From Acidobacteriota bacterium (lineage in GTDB: Bacteria; Acidobacteriota; Terriglobia; 20CM-2-55-15), in assembly GCA_003223875.1 (NCBI GenBank), contig QHWY01000105.1, forward strand, positions 1 through 64,000: a DNA stretch of 64,000 nt. The letters run 5' to 3'. This document shows, one piece after another, positions 33,975 through 43,352 of this stretch. Below the pieces are notes generated by a model that saw only the letters and a program-made list of their open reading frames with translations, searched no databases and was not told the DNA's origin. Position 1 is the first letter of the stretch. Every line of letters starts with the position of its first letter. Both the position numbers and the translations under genes were made by a program.

Positions 33975-36338
33975 TTAGTCCCTTAACGTGACAATGGTTA
34001 CGCCACGGCCGCCTTCCGATTGGGGTGCGGACTCAAAACGGCTGACGTGGGGGTGCTTCCGGAGCTGCTCCGAAATCGCCTGGCGCAAAGCGCCCGTACC
34101 CATCCCATGCACAATGCGGACTGGATTGACTTGGGCAAGGAACGCATCGTCGAGGAACTTGTCGGTCATATCAAGGGCTTCATCCACATTTCGTCCGATG
34201 ACGTTGATCTCGGTTTTTTCGAGGTGCTTCGGTGAGATGCTCAAGTGAACGCGGTCCGGCAGCTTGGGCCCAACATCCTCGATTACCTCTAAATCATTCA
34301 GAGGCCTACGCAGTCTGATGTTTCCCATGAGCACTTCGGCTTCTCCATCCTTTATTGACGCTATTGTGCCGGTAACCGCCAACGACAGCACTCGCACTCT
34401 CTGCCCCTCTCCCCCTGGGAGAGGGCGCCGCGCCTGCGGCGCGGCGGGTGAGGGTCCCAATTTCGACGTCGGCTCGATTCTCTCCTTTTCTTTACTCAGC
34501 TCCCTGGCCGCCTCCGCCTTGGCATCCGCCAACTTCTTCTGATACTTCTTAACCGATTCCTCGCCCGCCGATTCCAGCTCCCGCAAAGCCTTCCCCGACA
34601 TTTCCTGAACGATGCGTTCGAGTTTCTTCTCGACCCTCGCGATTTCCTGTCTCTGCTGCCCTGTGAGCTGCTCGAATTCTCTTCGCTTCCACTCTTCGAA
34701 CTCTTGACGTTCTTTTTCCAGCCGCGACTTTTCGTGCTCGAGGTTGGCCACGCGACGCCTCAACTCTTCGACATAATGGGCAGCTTCAAGGTCTGCCGTA
34801 TCAAGGTAACCGACCGCGGACTCGAGCACCGGCCGGGGCAACTGAAGTCGCTCCGCAATTTTCAAGCCGCTCGACGCACCCGCCAAACCGTGAATCAACC
34901 GATAGGTCGGTTCGAGTGTGATTTCATTGAATTCCATCGCCGCGTTCGCAACGCCCGGTGTCGTTTCTGCATAGACCTTCAACCGGTTGTAATGGGTTGT
35001 AGCAATCGCCAAGGCGCCGATTTCTCGGAATTTGTCCAGAACGGCACGGGCAAGGGCGGCGCCTTCGCCGGGCTCGGTGCTGCTTCCGATTTCATCGAGT
35101 AAAACGAGCGACCGGACCGTCGCCGACTCGATCATCGACTTGATAGCCAGAACATGGGCCGAAAATGTGCTGAGGTGATCGGTAATCGACTGCTGATCGC
35201 CAATGTCGGCGAGGACTCGATCAAACACCGGCAACGTCGCTTCCTCAGCCGGAACAGGAATCCCGGACTGAGCCATAAGAGCAAAGAGGCCCACAGTCTT
35301 GAGAACCACTGTTTTGCCTCCGGCATTTGGACCGCTGATCACCAGAACTCGTCGATTGGAATCCATATCCAGGGAAACAGGTGCAACCGATCCGTTTTCA
35401 CGCCGGAGGTTATCTTCCAAAAGCGGATGACGTGCCTTGATCAGGCTGAGCAGTAAGCCCCGGGAAAAGCTGGGGCCCACACAATTGAAATCGCGCGCAA
35501 AGCGGGCTTTCGCGAAAACCAACTCGATATAAGCCGACAGCGAGCGCGCGAACTCCAGAGACGCCGTACTGGCCTGAATCAAATCCGTCAGCTCGGCGAG
35601 TATTCGAGCGATTTCGGCCCTCTCTTCATCCTGTAGCCGGACCAACTCATTGTTCATCTCGAGAACCGCAAGCGGTTCCATAAACACAGTCGCTCCACTG
35701 GAGGAACTGCCATGGATGATGCCTTCAACGCTGCGCTTCTGCTCGGTTCGGATGGGGATCACGAATCGTCCATTGCGAATCGTGACGATTTGTTCCTGCA
35801 GTTGCGGTGAGTACGCGGGACTTCGGACGATCGATTCCAGCTTCTCGGTCAAACGCGAGCGTGTCGTCGAAAGGGCCTTCCGGATTCGCGCCAGTTCAGG
35901 ACTGTATTTGTCGTCCACTTCACCGTTTTGAATCGCGCGGCCAAGATGCTTCCCGAGTTCGCGAAGATCCGGAAATCGATGGGCAGTTTGCGCCAGCTTC
36001 GGAAATTTTTCGCGATCCTCTTTCCACTGAATACGCAATCCTTCTACTTGCGTCAGGAACAACTGGATTGCTTCAATCTCGGGGATTTCCAGCATTACGC
36101 CGGAAACGGTGAGCTTGTCGAGTACCTGGCCAAGCATGGGAACATCGTGGAAAGGCAAACGATGTTCTCTCAAATAGGACATCGCTTCGGCTGTGATCGC
36201 GTGCTCCGACTCGAGCTTCTGCTCATCGGCTGTCGGGGCAAGATCGTCCAGCGCAAACTTCCCAGCCTCGGTCGAAACATAGCGGCCAAGCAGATCCTTC
36301 AACCGGTAATATTCAAGGGCGTCGAGCGAGAAATCCAT
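33975..36338 (-). CDS. mutS2: MutS2 endonuclease / ribosome-rescue ATPase with a repeat-derived insertion
   Basis: 787 residues. Core and clamp helices are followed by the ATPase: SGPNAGGKTVVLKTVGLFALM (Walker A), LLDEIGSSTEPGEGAAL (Walker B and signature) and ATTHYNRLK. The coiled arm, a KOW-like barrel (SLAVTGTIASIKDGEAEV) and the C-terminal Smr nuclease domain (VRIVHGMGTGALRQAI) follow. MutS2 acts in recombination control or splitting collided ribosomes. A segment before the barrel (SKLGPSPAAPQARRPLPGGE) is encoded by an inserted palindromic repeat (34391-34456) that stays in frame. Confidence 0.93.
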   Translation of the reverse strand: MDFSLDALEYYRLKDLLGRYVSTEAGKFALDDLAPTADEQKLESEHAITAEAMSYLREHRLPFHDVPMLGQVLDKLTVSGVMLEIPEIEAIQLFLTQVEGLRIQWKEDREKFPKLAQTAHRFPDLRELGKHLGRAIQNGEVDDKYSPELARIRKALSTTRSRLTEKLESIVRSPAYSPQLQEQIVTIRNGRFVIPIRTEQKRSVEGIIHGSSSSGATVFMEPLAVLEMNNELVRLQDEERAEIARILAELTDLIQASTASLEFARSLSAYIELVFAKARFARDFNCVGPSFSRGLLLSLIKARHPLLEDNLRRENGSVAPVSLDMDSNRRVLVISGPNAGGKTVVLKTVGLFALMAQSGIPVPAEEATLPVFDRVLADIGDQQSITDHLSTFSAHVLAIKSMIESATVRSLVLLDEIGSSTEPGEGAALARAVLDKFREIGALAIATTHYNRLKVYAETTPGVANAAMEFNEITLEPTYRLIHGLAGASSGLKIAERLQLPRPVLESAVGYLDTADLEAAHYVEELRRRVANLEHEKSRLEKERQEFEEWKRREFEQLTGQQRQEIARVEKKLERIVQEMSGKALRELESAGEESVKKYQKKLADAKAEAARELSKEKERIEPTSKLGPSPAAPQARRPLPGGEGQRVRVLSLAVTGTIASIKDGEAEVLMGNIRLRRPLNDLEVIEDVGPKLPDRVHLSISPKHLEKTEINVIGRNVDEALDMTDKFLDDAFLAQVNPVRIVHGMGTGALRQAISEQLRKHPHVSRFESAPQSEGGRGVTIVTLRD
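34391..34456. repeat. Palindromic CCTCTCCC...GGGTGAGGG repeat inside mutS2
   Basis: CCCCTCTCCCCCTGGGAGAG and GCCGCGCCTGCGGCGCGGC form nested hairpins ending in GGGTGAGGG, a layout typical of intergenic repeat elements. Here it is in frame within mutS2 and replaces the usual short linker before the KOW-like barrel. Confidence 0.6.
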
Positions 36339-36348
36339 AAAGCGGATG

Positions 36349-37095
36349 CTATAGGCGGTTGATCAAACTGGCGACAACAGCTGCTCCATAACCGTTGTCA
36401 ATATTGACGACCGTAACGTTTGAAGCGCAGCTATTCAGCATACCCAGCAATGCGGCCACGCCATTAAAGCTGGCACCATAGCCAACGCTGGTAGGAACTG
36501 CAATAACAGGCACAGACACGAGTCCTCCCACGACACTGGGTAATGCTCCCTCCATACCTGCAACGACGATGATGACACGCGACCTCACAAGACGCTCGCG
36601 CCGGTCGAGCAACCGATGGAGGCCCGCGACGCCGACATCGTACAGTGAGTCGACTTCGTTACCCATCACTTTCAATGTGACGGCCGCTTCCTCGGCAACG
36701 GGCATGTCGGACGTACCGGCCGAAACAACCATGACTGTGCCTTTGCCCAAAACTTCGTTGGTCTTTTTGATGACGATCGCCCGCGCACTGTCAAAAAACT
36801 CGGCTTCCGGCACGATTTGCTTCACGCGTTCAAAATGAGCCGGAGTCGTTCGAGTAACCAGAATGTTGTGATTATTCTTGTACATGGACTCGACAATTTT
36901 TCCGACTTGATCGACAGTCTTGCCCATGCCGAATACCACTTCCGGAAAACCTTGGCGAATCGTGCGATGATGATCGACGTTCGCGAATCCCAAATCCTCG
37001 AAAGGAAGGGCCCTCAAACGGTTCAAAACGTCGGCGCTGGAGATTATTCCTGCCTTGTATTGTTCTAGGATGGTGCGAATCTCTTGTTCGGTCAT
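36349..37095 (-). CDS. larB: Nickel-pincer cofactor biosynthesis protein LarB
   Basis: 248 residues. LarB carboxylates nicotinic acid adenine dinucleotide, the first step to the nickel-pincer cofactor of lactate racemase. N-terminal EEQIR-type helix ([20 protein letters not shown]), then [20 protein letters not shown], the PurE-like core [18 protein letters not shown], and [31 protein letters not shown] 37095 begins the conserved part; the longer frame to 37185 translates an AT-rich inverted repeat. larC and larE are not in the window. Confidence 0.92.
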   Translation of the reverse strand: MTEQEIRTILEQYKAGIISSADVLNRLRALPFEDLGFANVDHHRTIRQGFPEVVFGMGKTVDQVGKIVESMYKNNHNILVTRTTPAHFERVKQIVPEAEFFDSARAIVIKKTNEVLGKGTVMVVSAGTSDMPVAEEAAVTLKVMGNEVDSLYDVGVAGLHRLLDRRERLVRSRVIIVVAGMEGALPSVVGGLVSVPVIAVPTSVGYGASFNGVAALLGMLNSCASNVTVVNIDNGYGAAVVASLINRL

Positions 37096-37115
37096 CACTT
37101 GAATAGAATTTAAAA

Positions 37116-37201
37116 AATTGAACAATGACAATTGAACAGTGAACAATGAACATTTCTGAAAAAATTGCCAATGTTCAAGGTTCAATTGTCATTGTTCAAT
37201 T
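37116..37201. repeat. AT-rich inverted repeat between larB and the ChaN-like gene
   Basis: AATTGAACAATGACAATTGA on the left faces TCAATTGTCATTGTTCAATT on the right (ends 37201), with further imperfect pairing inside. The right arm overlaps the stop codon of the ChaN-like gene. Word content matches the 30264-30327 hairpin. Confidence 0.6.
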
Positions 37202-38660
37202 ACAGGAGATGAAGCTCCCTATAACATTCTAACGGACGCAGCGGTGTATTGAGAGGATCATGAAAGATGGCGTGAATATCTTTCCGGGAAATGCGTGATT
37301 GCATGTATGCAATATAAAGCCGTCGTCCTAGAGCGTAGCCGAGCAACTGGGCAAGCATTCGCTTGGTTTTCTGCTTACCGGCTCTGGCTTCAATGGCGGA
37401 ACGCAGCGCCGCAAAATGCTGAGCGCCCGGCCGTTTTCCCGGGTCAATTAGAAGTTCGATTGCGCGCGTGAGTTGCTCGTTTCGGCCAATCTGGCTGAGC
37501 ACGCGCCCCGCAAGAGATTCGATGCCGTCTCTGGACGAGTCCAGGACCTTCGAGCAAAAGTATCCTAAGCCGTGTTCGATCACATTCACAAAAAATTGAT
37601 CGCGAGCCGCTCGTTCAATGGGCTTGTCGAGTTCGCCGCGGCACGCCTGATGGATGAATCGTGCGAATTCCTCGGCTGCATTGCCGATTTCGAATTGACC
37701 GGCCCAAAGCGAATCGAACTCGGGCAAGGACATCAGTCTCTCGGCCTGTTTGTCCATCGCCAGGAAATTGATCATCGTTTCCATGAGTGTCTGCGCGAGA
37801 AGCGTCCAATCACCGCACGAATCTTCCTCGATGCATTTGTGAAGGTACTGCCGGAACGATTCGTATTTCTCGATCGGCGTCGCATTGAAGACGCAGTAGC
37901 AACCCTCGCGCACGCGCACCGCGCGGGCCTGATCGAAACCGGTCTCCTGGAGTTTCCAATACAGTGCATCGATATTCTGAAGGACGAGCAATTGTCTCGA
38001 TTCGATTCCTTTCCTTTCGAGGATCGCGCGGACGCGCTGCGGCAAATGATTGTTGGCCAGATGCGATTCCCCAAAGACGACAACCAGGGTTCGTTGCGGA
38101 TCGTTTGCTAGAAGCCGGGCTACCCGGCGAGCAACACCAAGGTCGCGGCGGCTGATGCTGCGCATGTCATTTCGGGGATGACAGTCCGCTCCGTATATCG
38201 GGATATCTAGTTCGCGGGCAGCGGCGAAAATGGTTTTGTACCCTTCCCAATCGCAGCCCCATTCCTCGCGGTAGTGGATTCGCTCTAGGAAGTCTTGTTC
38301 CGAAATTTTGCCCGCCATCCAACAGTCGAGGATCTCTTGGTTTCGAGCAAAGACAGGCTCAACAGCAACGGCAATATCCCTTTTATGCGCTTTCAGCTCT
38401 CTTAGGAATTCGGATGCATAGGTTTGGCTTTGGATAAGCGCGTGATAATCCCCGATCCAGATTAAGTTCGCCTGCCGGGCTTGCTCTAAGATCTCGGCGG
38501 GATCGTTGACAGATTCGAAGTTCTGGAATTCGCGATTAAACTCCTGGGTGTATTTGCGGCTAAGTGACGCACCCATCTCGCCAATATCGTTTTGAATGCG
38601 GCGGACGGCTTCTCTTTTGAGAGCCGTTACTTCCTTAAGCCGCTGTCTGGAATACGTCAT
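37200..38660 (-). CDS. ChaN-like (Tiki superfamily) protein, long cytoplasmic form
   Basis: 486 residues with no signal peptide or lipobox. The first 260 residues match the ChaN/DUF399 fold: NLIWIGDYHALIQSQTYA, VAVEPVFARNQEILDCWMAG, REEWGCDWEGY, DIPIYGADCHPRND and TLVVVFGESHLANNHLP. The His and Glu residues in these blocks are those proposed for heme or metal binding in ChaN. The C-terminal 220 residues are helical and not recognised. Whether it is a metallohydrolase or heme-handling protein is open. Confidence 0.7.
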   Translation of the reverse strand: MTYSRQRLKEVTALKREAVRRIQNDIGEMGASLSRKYTQEFNREFQNFESVNDPAEILEQARQANLIWIGDYHALIQSQTYASEFLRELKAHKRDIAVAVEPVFARNQEILDCWMAGKISEQDFLERIHYREEWGCDWEGYKTIFAAARELDIPIYGADCHPRNDMRSISRRDLGVARRVARLLANDPQRTLVVVFGESHLANNHLPQRVRAILERKGIESRQLLVLQNIDALYWKLQETGFDQARAVRVREGCYCVFNATPIEKYESFRQYLHKCIEEDSCGDWTLLAQTLMETMINFLAMDKQAERLMSLPEFDSLWAGQFEIGNAAEEFARFIHQACRGELDKPIERAARDQFFVNVIEHGLGYFCSKVLDSSRDGIESLAGRVLSQIGRNEQLTRAIELLIDPGKRPGAQHFAALRSAIEARAGKQKTKRMLAQLLGYALGRRLYIAYMQSRISRKDIHAIFHDPLNTPLRPLECYRELHLL

Positions 38661-38674
38661 AGTAAGTTAGACTA

Positions 38675-39559
38675 ATGACAGTCCCTATCGGGAGCCAACT
38701 GTTGATTCTGCGAAAGTTACAGATAACCCTCGACATGATTACGTTCGAGCACACCATATTCGCCCTTCCCTTTGCATTTATAGGGGCATTGTTGGCGCGA
38801 AAGGGGTTGCCGACCGGCTGGCAATTGACCTGGATCATTGGTGCCATGGTCGGAGCACGAAGTGCCGCAATGACTTTCAACCGGATTGCGGATCTCCGTT
38901 ATGACAAATCGAATCCACGCACCAGCGAACGCGCTTTGCCGCGTGGCGCGTTGTCGATGGAGTTCGCTGTCGTTTTTACGATTGCCATGTCCCTCTTGTT
39001 CGTTTTTTCGGCGTGGCAACTGAATTCATTGTGCTTTTATCTATCGTTTCCGACGCTGGCAATCCTGCTTCTATATTCGTACACTAAGAGATTCACATCG
39101 CTGAGCCACGTCGTGTTGGGTTTCGCCGTCGGCTGTGCCCCTCTCGCCGCATGGTTGGCGGTAGGTGGCGAGTTTGCATGGCCTCCGGTTCTTCTGAGTG
39201 GCGCTGTCATGTTCTGGGTCGCTGGGTTCGACTTGATCTACGCGCTGCAAGATGTCGAATTTGATCGAAAGGCGAAGCTGTTTTCCCTGCCTTCGAGGTT
39301 CGGTATCGCGCCGGCGCTGCGCATATCGAGCGTTTTTCATGCAGCAACGATCATTCTGTTGGCGGCAACTGCGGTGATTACGAATCTTGGTTGGGTTGCC
39401 TACGCAGGCATCGCGATTGTGGCGAGTATCTTGTATTGGGAGCATCGGCTTGTGACGCCGAATGACCTAAGCCGGATCAACGTTGCGTTTTTTAATCTGA
39501 ACGGCTACGTCAGCATTCTCTTACTTCTCACGTTTGCAGGGGATATCCTAATAAGGTGA
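38675..39559 (+). CDS. mqnP: UbiA-family prenyltransferase, probably menaquinone (futalosine route) MqnP
   Basis: 294 residues with about eight membrane helices. Both Asp-rich motifs are present: NRIADLRYDKSNPRT (NxxxDxxxD) and YALQDVEFDRK (DxxxD). The sub-type, with YSYTKRFT and NPRTSERALP, resembles the UbiA-like group found in futalosine-pathway organisms, where it attaches the polyprenyl tail. The specific substrate is inferred. The TGA stop overlaps the GTG of the next gene. Confidence 0.82.
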   Translation: MTVPIGSQLLILRKLQITLDMITFEHTIFALPFAFIGALLARKGLPTGWQLTWIIGAMVGARSAAMTFNRIADLRYDKSNPRTSERALPRGALSMEFAVVFTIAMSLLFVFSAWQLNSLCFYLSFPTLAILLLYSYTKRFTSLSHVVLGFAVGCAPLAAWLAVGGEFAWPPVLLSGAVMFWVAGFDLIYALQDVEFDRKAKLFSLPSRFGIAPALRISSVFHAATIILLAATAVITNLGWVAYAGIAIVASILYWEHRLVTPNDLSRINVAFFNLNGYVSILLLLTFAGDILIR

Positions 39560-41130
39560 GTAATTTCTATTTAGCGATGGCCCTCATTCTTCCGCCCGAG
39601 CGTAAACATTTCTACCAGTTTCCTGCGATCGATCACTGGAACAGCCTTTACAAGCTAACCGCTTTTGATATTTTCATCCTGATCCCATATCTCACGATCC
39701 TGACCATTCTCGCCATTTATGGTATTCACCGATATCATCTGGTGTTTCTTTACTTGAAACACAAGGATAAGACTGCGCACCCCCATGCAAAGCTGGAAAT
39801 AAAACCGCGAGTCACGATACAGCTTCCGATTTACAACGAAATGTACGTTGTGGAACGGCTTGTCGAGGCAGCTTGCAATGTGGGTTATCCGCGCGAGCTT
39901 CTGGAGATCCAGGTTTTGGACGACTCTACCGATCGCACCGTCGAAATTGCTGCTGCCTGCGTGGAGAAATATCGCGAGAGTGGGTTCAATATTCAGTACG
40001 TTCACCGGGCCAATCGCAAAGGTTTCAAAGCCGGCGCTCTCGAAAATGGTTTGAACCTAGCGACAGGTGAATTGGTCGCCATCTTCGATGCGGATTTCAT
40101 TCCTGCGCCGAACTTCCTGGAAGACGTTGTCGATTATTTCAGCGATCCGCAGGTCGGAATGGTTCAGGTGCGTTGGGGCCATATCAATCGCGAATATTCT
40201 TTGCTGACGCAAGTGGAGTCTGTAATTCTCGATGGCCACTTCATCATCGAACACGGCGGACGGCATTTCTCCGGGCGGTTCTTCAATTTCAACGGCACGG
40301 CAGGCATTTGGCGGCGCACCGCAATTGAAAGCGCTGGAGGATGGCAACACGATACGCTGACTGAAGACACCGATCTCAGCTATCGCGCCCAAATGGCCGG
40401 ATGGCAGTTCCTTTACCTGCCTCACATCGTTTGTCCAGCCGAGCTTCCGGTTGAGATGAATTCGTTCAAGAGCCAGCAGGCTCGATGGGCGAAAGGACTG
40501 ATTCAGACCGCCATCAAATTGCTTCCGCGAATTCTCCGAAGCGAGCTGCCGTGGAAAATCAAGATCGAGGCCTTCTTCCATCTCACGGCCAACATTGCGT
40601 ACCCCCTGATGATTGCGCTCTCTTTTTTGCTACTGCCCGCGATGATCGTGAGGTTCAATCAGGGTTGGTTCCAGATGCTTTATATCGATCTACCTCTATG
40701 GCTGGCTTCGACGGCTTCGGTTTCGACCTTTTATTTGATTTCGCAAAAGGAACTCTATCCGGATTGGAGAGTCCGTCTGCGCTACCTGCCGTTCCTGATG
40801 ACGGTCGGAATTGGACTGTCGGTCAGTAACTCGAAGGCCGTAATGGAAGCGCTCTTAGGCATCAAGAGCAGTTTCAAGCGCACACCCAAATACCGAATCG
40901 AGAGTAGGAAAGACCGGTGGGCCACGAAGAAATATCTCCGGCGAACCGGTGTCATGCCTCTATTCGAATTGAGTCTCGGCGCGTATTTCGCGCTCGTGGT
41001 TTTCTACGCGTTCGTGAATCAGAACTATCCCACCATCCCCTTCTTGATGTTGTTTGTTGTCGGTTTTACCTACATGGGGCTCATGTCAATCGTGCACATG
41101 ACGCTGCACCGATGGTTAAAAAACATATAG
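39556..41130 (+). CDS. Processive family 2 glycosyltransferase (cellulose/mannan synthase-like)
   Basis: 524 residues. An N-terminal membrane helix is followed by a cytoplasmic GT2 domain with QVLDDSTD, AIFDADFIP, LTEDTDLSYR and QQARWAKG (the D, DxD, TED, QxxRW set), then four or more membrane helices at the C-terminus. Similar proteins polymerise beta-glucan or beta-mannan. No cellulose-operon partner (BcsB, PilZ domain) is visible. The start is GTG 39556 (GTGA overlap); ATG 39577 is an alternative. Confidence 0.88.
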   Translation: MSNFYLAMALILPPERKHFYQFPAIDHWNSLYKLTAFDIFILIPYLTILTILAIYGIHRYHLVFLYLKHKDKTAHPHAKLEIKPRVTIQLPIYNEMYVVERLVEAACNVGYPRELLEIQVLDDSTDRTVEIAAACVEKYRESGFNIQYVHRANRKGFKAGALENGLNLATGELVAIFDADFIPAPNFLEDVVDYFSDPQVGMVQVRWGHINREYSLLTQVESVILDGHFIIEHGGRHFSGRFFNFNGTAGIWRRTAIESAGGWQHDTLTEDTDLSYRAQMAGWQFLYLPHIVCPAELPVEMNSFKSQQARWAKGLIQTAIKLLPRILRSELPWKIKIEAFFHLTANIAYPLMIALSFLLLPAMIVRFNQGWFQMLYIDLPLWLASTASVSTFYLISQKELYPDWRVRLRYLPFLMTVGIGLSVSNSKAVMEALLGIKSSFKRTPKYRIESRKDRWATKKYLRRTGVMPLFELSLGAYFALVVFYAFVNQNYPTIPFLMLFVVGFTYMGLMSIVHMTLHRWLKNI

Positions 41131-42278
41131 CCGCGGTTTGCTTATTTCTCGCCCTCACGCCACTCCTTGCAACTGAAAAGGAACCGCTGGGAGAATACAA
41201 ATCCCGCCGGGAGCGGCTGGCGGCGCGGATCAAGGGCAATGCGCTCGTCCTTCGCGCGGCTCCGGAACAAGAGCTGGTGAAGTACCAACAAGAACGAAAT
41301 TTTTACTATCTCACCGGATTCGATCAGCCCGGAGCGATTTTGCTGCTGGATGCGAGCTCGGATCCGCCGCAGGAATTTTTCTTTTTGCCCGAACGGAACT
41401 CCGCCGCGGAACGTTGGACGGGACCCAAACTTGGTCCCGGTGCAGACGTGGAAAAGATAACCGGCTTTGCGAGAGTTCTCTCGACATCCGATTTTGACAC
41501 GACGCTCAAGCGAGCTTCAGAAGGAGCGAAAGCCGTATATGGTTTGAAGGACGTTGAGAGCGATATCGCTTATCTGCGGCAAACCAAATCGCCCACAGAA
41601 ATCGCCCTGTTGGAAAAAGCCGTTCAGATAACATTGAAGGCACATCAAGCTGCGGCCCGTACAATTGCCCCGGGCGCGATGGAATACGAGGTCCAGGCCG
41701 CGCTGGAATACGAATTCACGCGCAATGGTGCGGAGCGACCCGGTTATCCCTCCATCGTGGGCTCCGGACTGTTTTCGACAATCCTTCACTACAACGTCAA
41801 CACGCGACGCATGCAAGCAGGCGACGTGGTTGTGGTTGATGTCGGTGCCGAATATAGCGGGTACAGTGCGGATGTGACGCGTACGTACCCGGTCTCCGGA
41901 AAGTACTCCCCACGCCAACGCGAGATCTACCAAATCGTGCTCGATGCCCAAAAGGCGGCAATCGCAAAAGTCAAACCCGGCGCGCGGATCAGCGACCTGC
42001 ACAATGCCGCCATGTCGCACATTCGATCAAAGGGCTACGAAAAGTATTTCATTCACGGAACCAGTCACCACATTGGACTCGAAGTCCACGACGTTGGCGA
42101 TACATCTCGTCCTTTCGAACCGAACATGGTGATCACCGTCGAGCCCGGCATTTATATCCCCGAAGAACAACTCGGCATCCGAATCGAAGACGACGTGGTC
42201 GTCACAACGAACGGTCATCGAGTTCTCTCTGACTTTCCGAAGGAAATATCTGAAATCGAGAGCCTGTTTAAGAGATAG
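41112..42278 (+). CDS. Exported M24B aminopeptidase P-like metallopeptidase
   Basis: 388 residues. The start is ATG 41112, inside the end of the glycosyltransferase gene; from there a signal peptide follows (KKHIAAVCLFLALTPLLA). All five M24 metal ligands are seen: VVDVGAEYSGYSADVTRTYP (two Asp), GTSHHIGLEVHD (His), TVEPGIYIPEE (Glu) and IRIEDDVVVT (Glu). Removes N-terminal residues before proline. The longer frame from 40917 is out-of-frame reading of the upstream gene. Confidence 0.9.
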   Translation: MVKKHIAAVCLFLALTPLLATEKEPLGEYKSRRERLAARIKGNALVLRAAPEQELVKYQQERNFYYLTGFDQPGAILLLDASSDPPQEFFFLPERNSAAERWTGPKLGPGADVEKITGFARVLSTSDFDTTLKRASEGAKAVYGLKDVESDIAYLRQTKSPTEIALLEKAVQITLKAHQAAARTIAPGAMEYEVQAALEYEFTRNGAERPGYPSIVGSGLFSTILHYNVNTRRMQAGDVVVVDVGAEYSGYSADVTRTYPVSGKYSPRQREIYQIVLDAQKAAIAKVKPGARISDLHNAAMSHIRSKGYEKYFIHGTSHHIGLEVHDVGDTSRPFEPNMVITVEPGIYIPEEQLGIRIEDDVVVTTNGHRVLSDFPKEISEIESLFKR

Positions 42279-42281
42279 GGC

Positions 42282-43142
42282 TTAGTTCCGAGGATTGACC
42301 GTGACGTCGACGTCGAAGGGACCAGCCAACTGGCCGTCACTGGCAAGAGCTCGAAGACGGTAATTGCCCGGCGCGCCGAACGTTACTTTGGTTTGCATGG
42401 TCACGGGTTTTCCGTAACTGCGCTCGCTCATGATATCAGGCTCAAAGCGAACTCTGCCTGAACCGCGGTAAACGATCCATCGGATGCGCACACCTTGTTG
42501 GCGGCCCGGGGCGGTGATCGGCTTCGGCCGGCCGTCATCGGTGGCGGTGACGGTCAATGTCAGGGGATCACCCAGCTTGATTGTCTGGGCTGGGCTTCCT
42601 GTCATCGTGGGAGCCACGTTGTCGAAGTCAACGTCACCAAGTCCGGTGGTCATCAACATCGCATCGCGCGGAGAATTTTTGGAAATGATTCCTTGATCGA
42701 CTTCCCATTCCGGCTCGAGCCAGGCTTTGGCTTGATTCGTATGGCCACGGTTCGTCAGCGTCCAGACGAGCCTTTTATCTTTCGGCCAATCTTTGGGTAC
42801 GACGACACCCAACACCCACCATCGCGGCGACGGGTAAAAATGTGTAGGCTGGCCCTGATCGATGTTATCCGTATCGAACTTGTTATCCGGACCAATCGGG
42901 ATGTCGACCTCTTCTTCCGAATTCCTGTTGTAATACCCGAAGTAAAACGTGTAGGTCCCATCCGGATTCATTTTCCAGCCGTCGAATGTCGGACTCACAT
43001 CCTGCCCACGCGCGTATTTGATCTGATATTGTCCAAACAGGCTGGAGACCAAGAGGATAAAAAAACAGAACGACACGATCCCGATAAGGACACTTCTTTT
43101 GGTGTAGCGGCGGTCGTAGAAGCTGTGAACGAATTGACCCAT
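42282..43142 (-). CDS. Membrane-anchored beta-sandwich partner of the heme-c/PHM-like protein, copy B
   Basis: 286 residues from ATG 43142. A membrane anchor (SVLIGIVSFCFFILLVSSLF) is followed by the same domain layout as the 23518-24384 protein: GYYNRNSEEEVDIPIGPDN, GQPTHFYP, VPKDW...WTLTNRG, then PPKPITAPGRQQG-like loops and an Ig-type end. It lies downstream of its heme-c partner as in copy A, but with a 210-bp repeat-rich gap. Copy A has a simple signal segment instead of this long anchor. The function is unknown. Confidence 0.75.
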   Translation of the reverse strand: MGQFVHSFYDRRYTKRSVLIGIVSFCFFILLVSSLFGQYQIKYARGQDVSPTFDGWKMNPDGTYTFYFGYYNRNSEEEVDIPIGPDNKFDTDNIDQGQPTHFYPSPRWWVLGVVVPKDWPKDKRLVWTLTNRGHTNQAKAWLEPEWEVDQGIISKNSPRDAMLMTTGLGDVDFDNVAPTMTGSPAQTIKLGDPLTLTVTATDDGRPKPITAPGRQQGVRIRWIVYRGSGRVRFEPDIMSERSYGKPVTMQTKVTFGAPGNYRLRALASDGQLAGPFDVDVTVNPRN

Positions 43143-43154
43143 CTGCCAATCTAG

Positions 43155-43335
43155 CCGCGGAAGCGGCGTCAGCACATTAGCCCCGAGCGTAAACCCTGGG
43201 TCAGAGTTGATCGCAGCCAAAAGCCCAGACAGGGCGACATATTCTGCCGCCCCTTCTGGGGACTATTCGATCCACTGTACGTCTTCCCAGGGCTGACGCC
43301 CTGGGGTAGTTTCTGTCGCCGCTTCGCGGCGAAAC
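43155..43335. repeat. REP-like palindromes in the copy B gene gap
   Basis: Contains CCGCGGAAGCGGCG, AAACCCTGGGTC, the perfect palindrome CCCAGGGCTGACGCCCTGGG (43286-43305, loop included) and CGCCGCTTCGCGGCG. The same words occur before ffh (8890-9070). No gene is seen here. Confidence 0.5.
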
Positions 43336-43352
43336 AATTCATTCACCCCTGT

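Noticed and set aside
37096-37185. Upstream 30 residues of larB
   Set aside because: They translate the AT-rich inverted repeat, and family members start at MTEQEIR-like residues.
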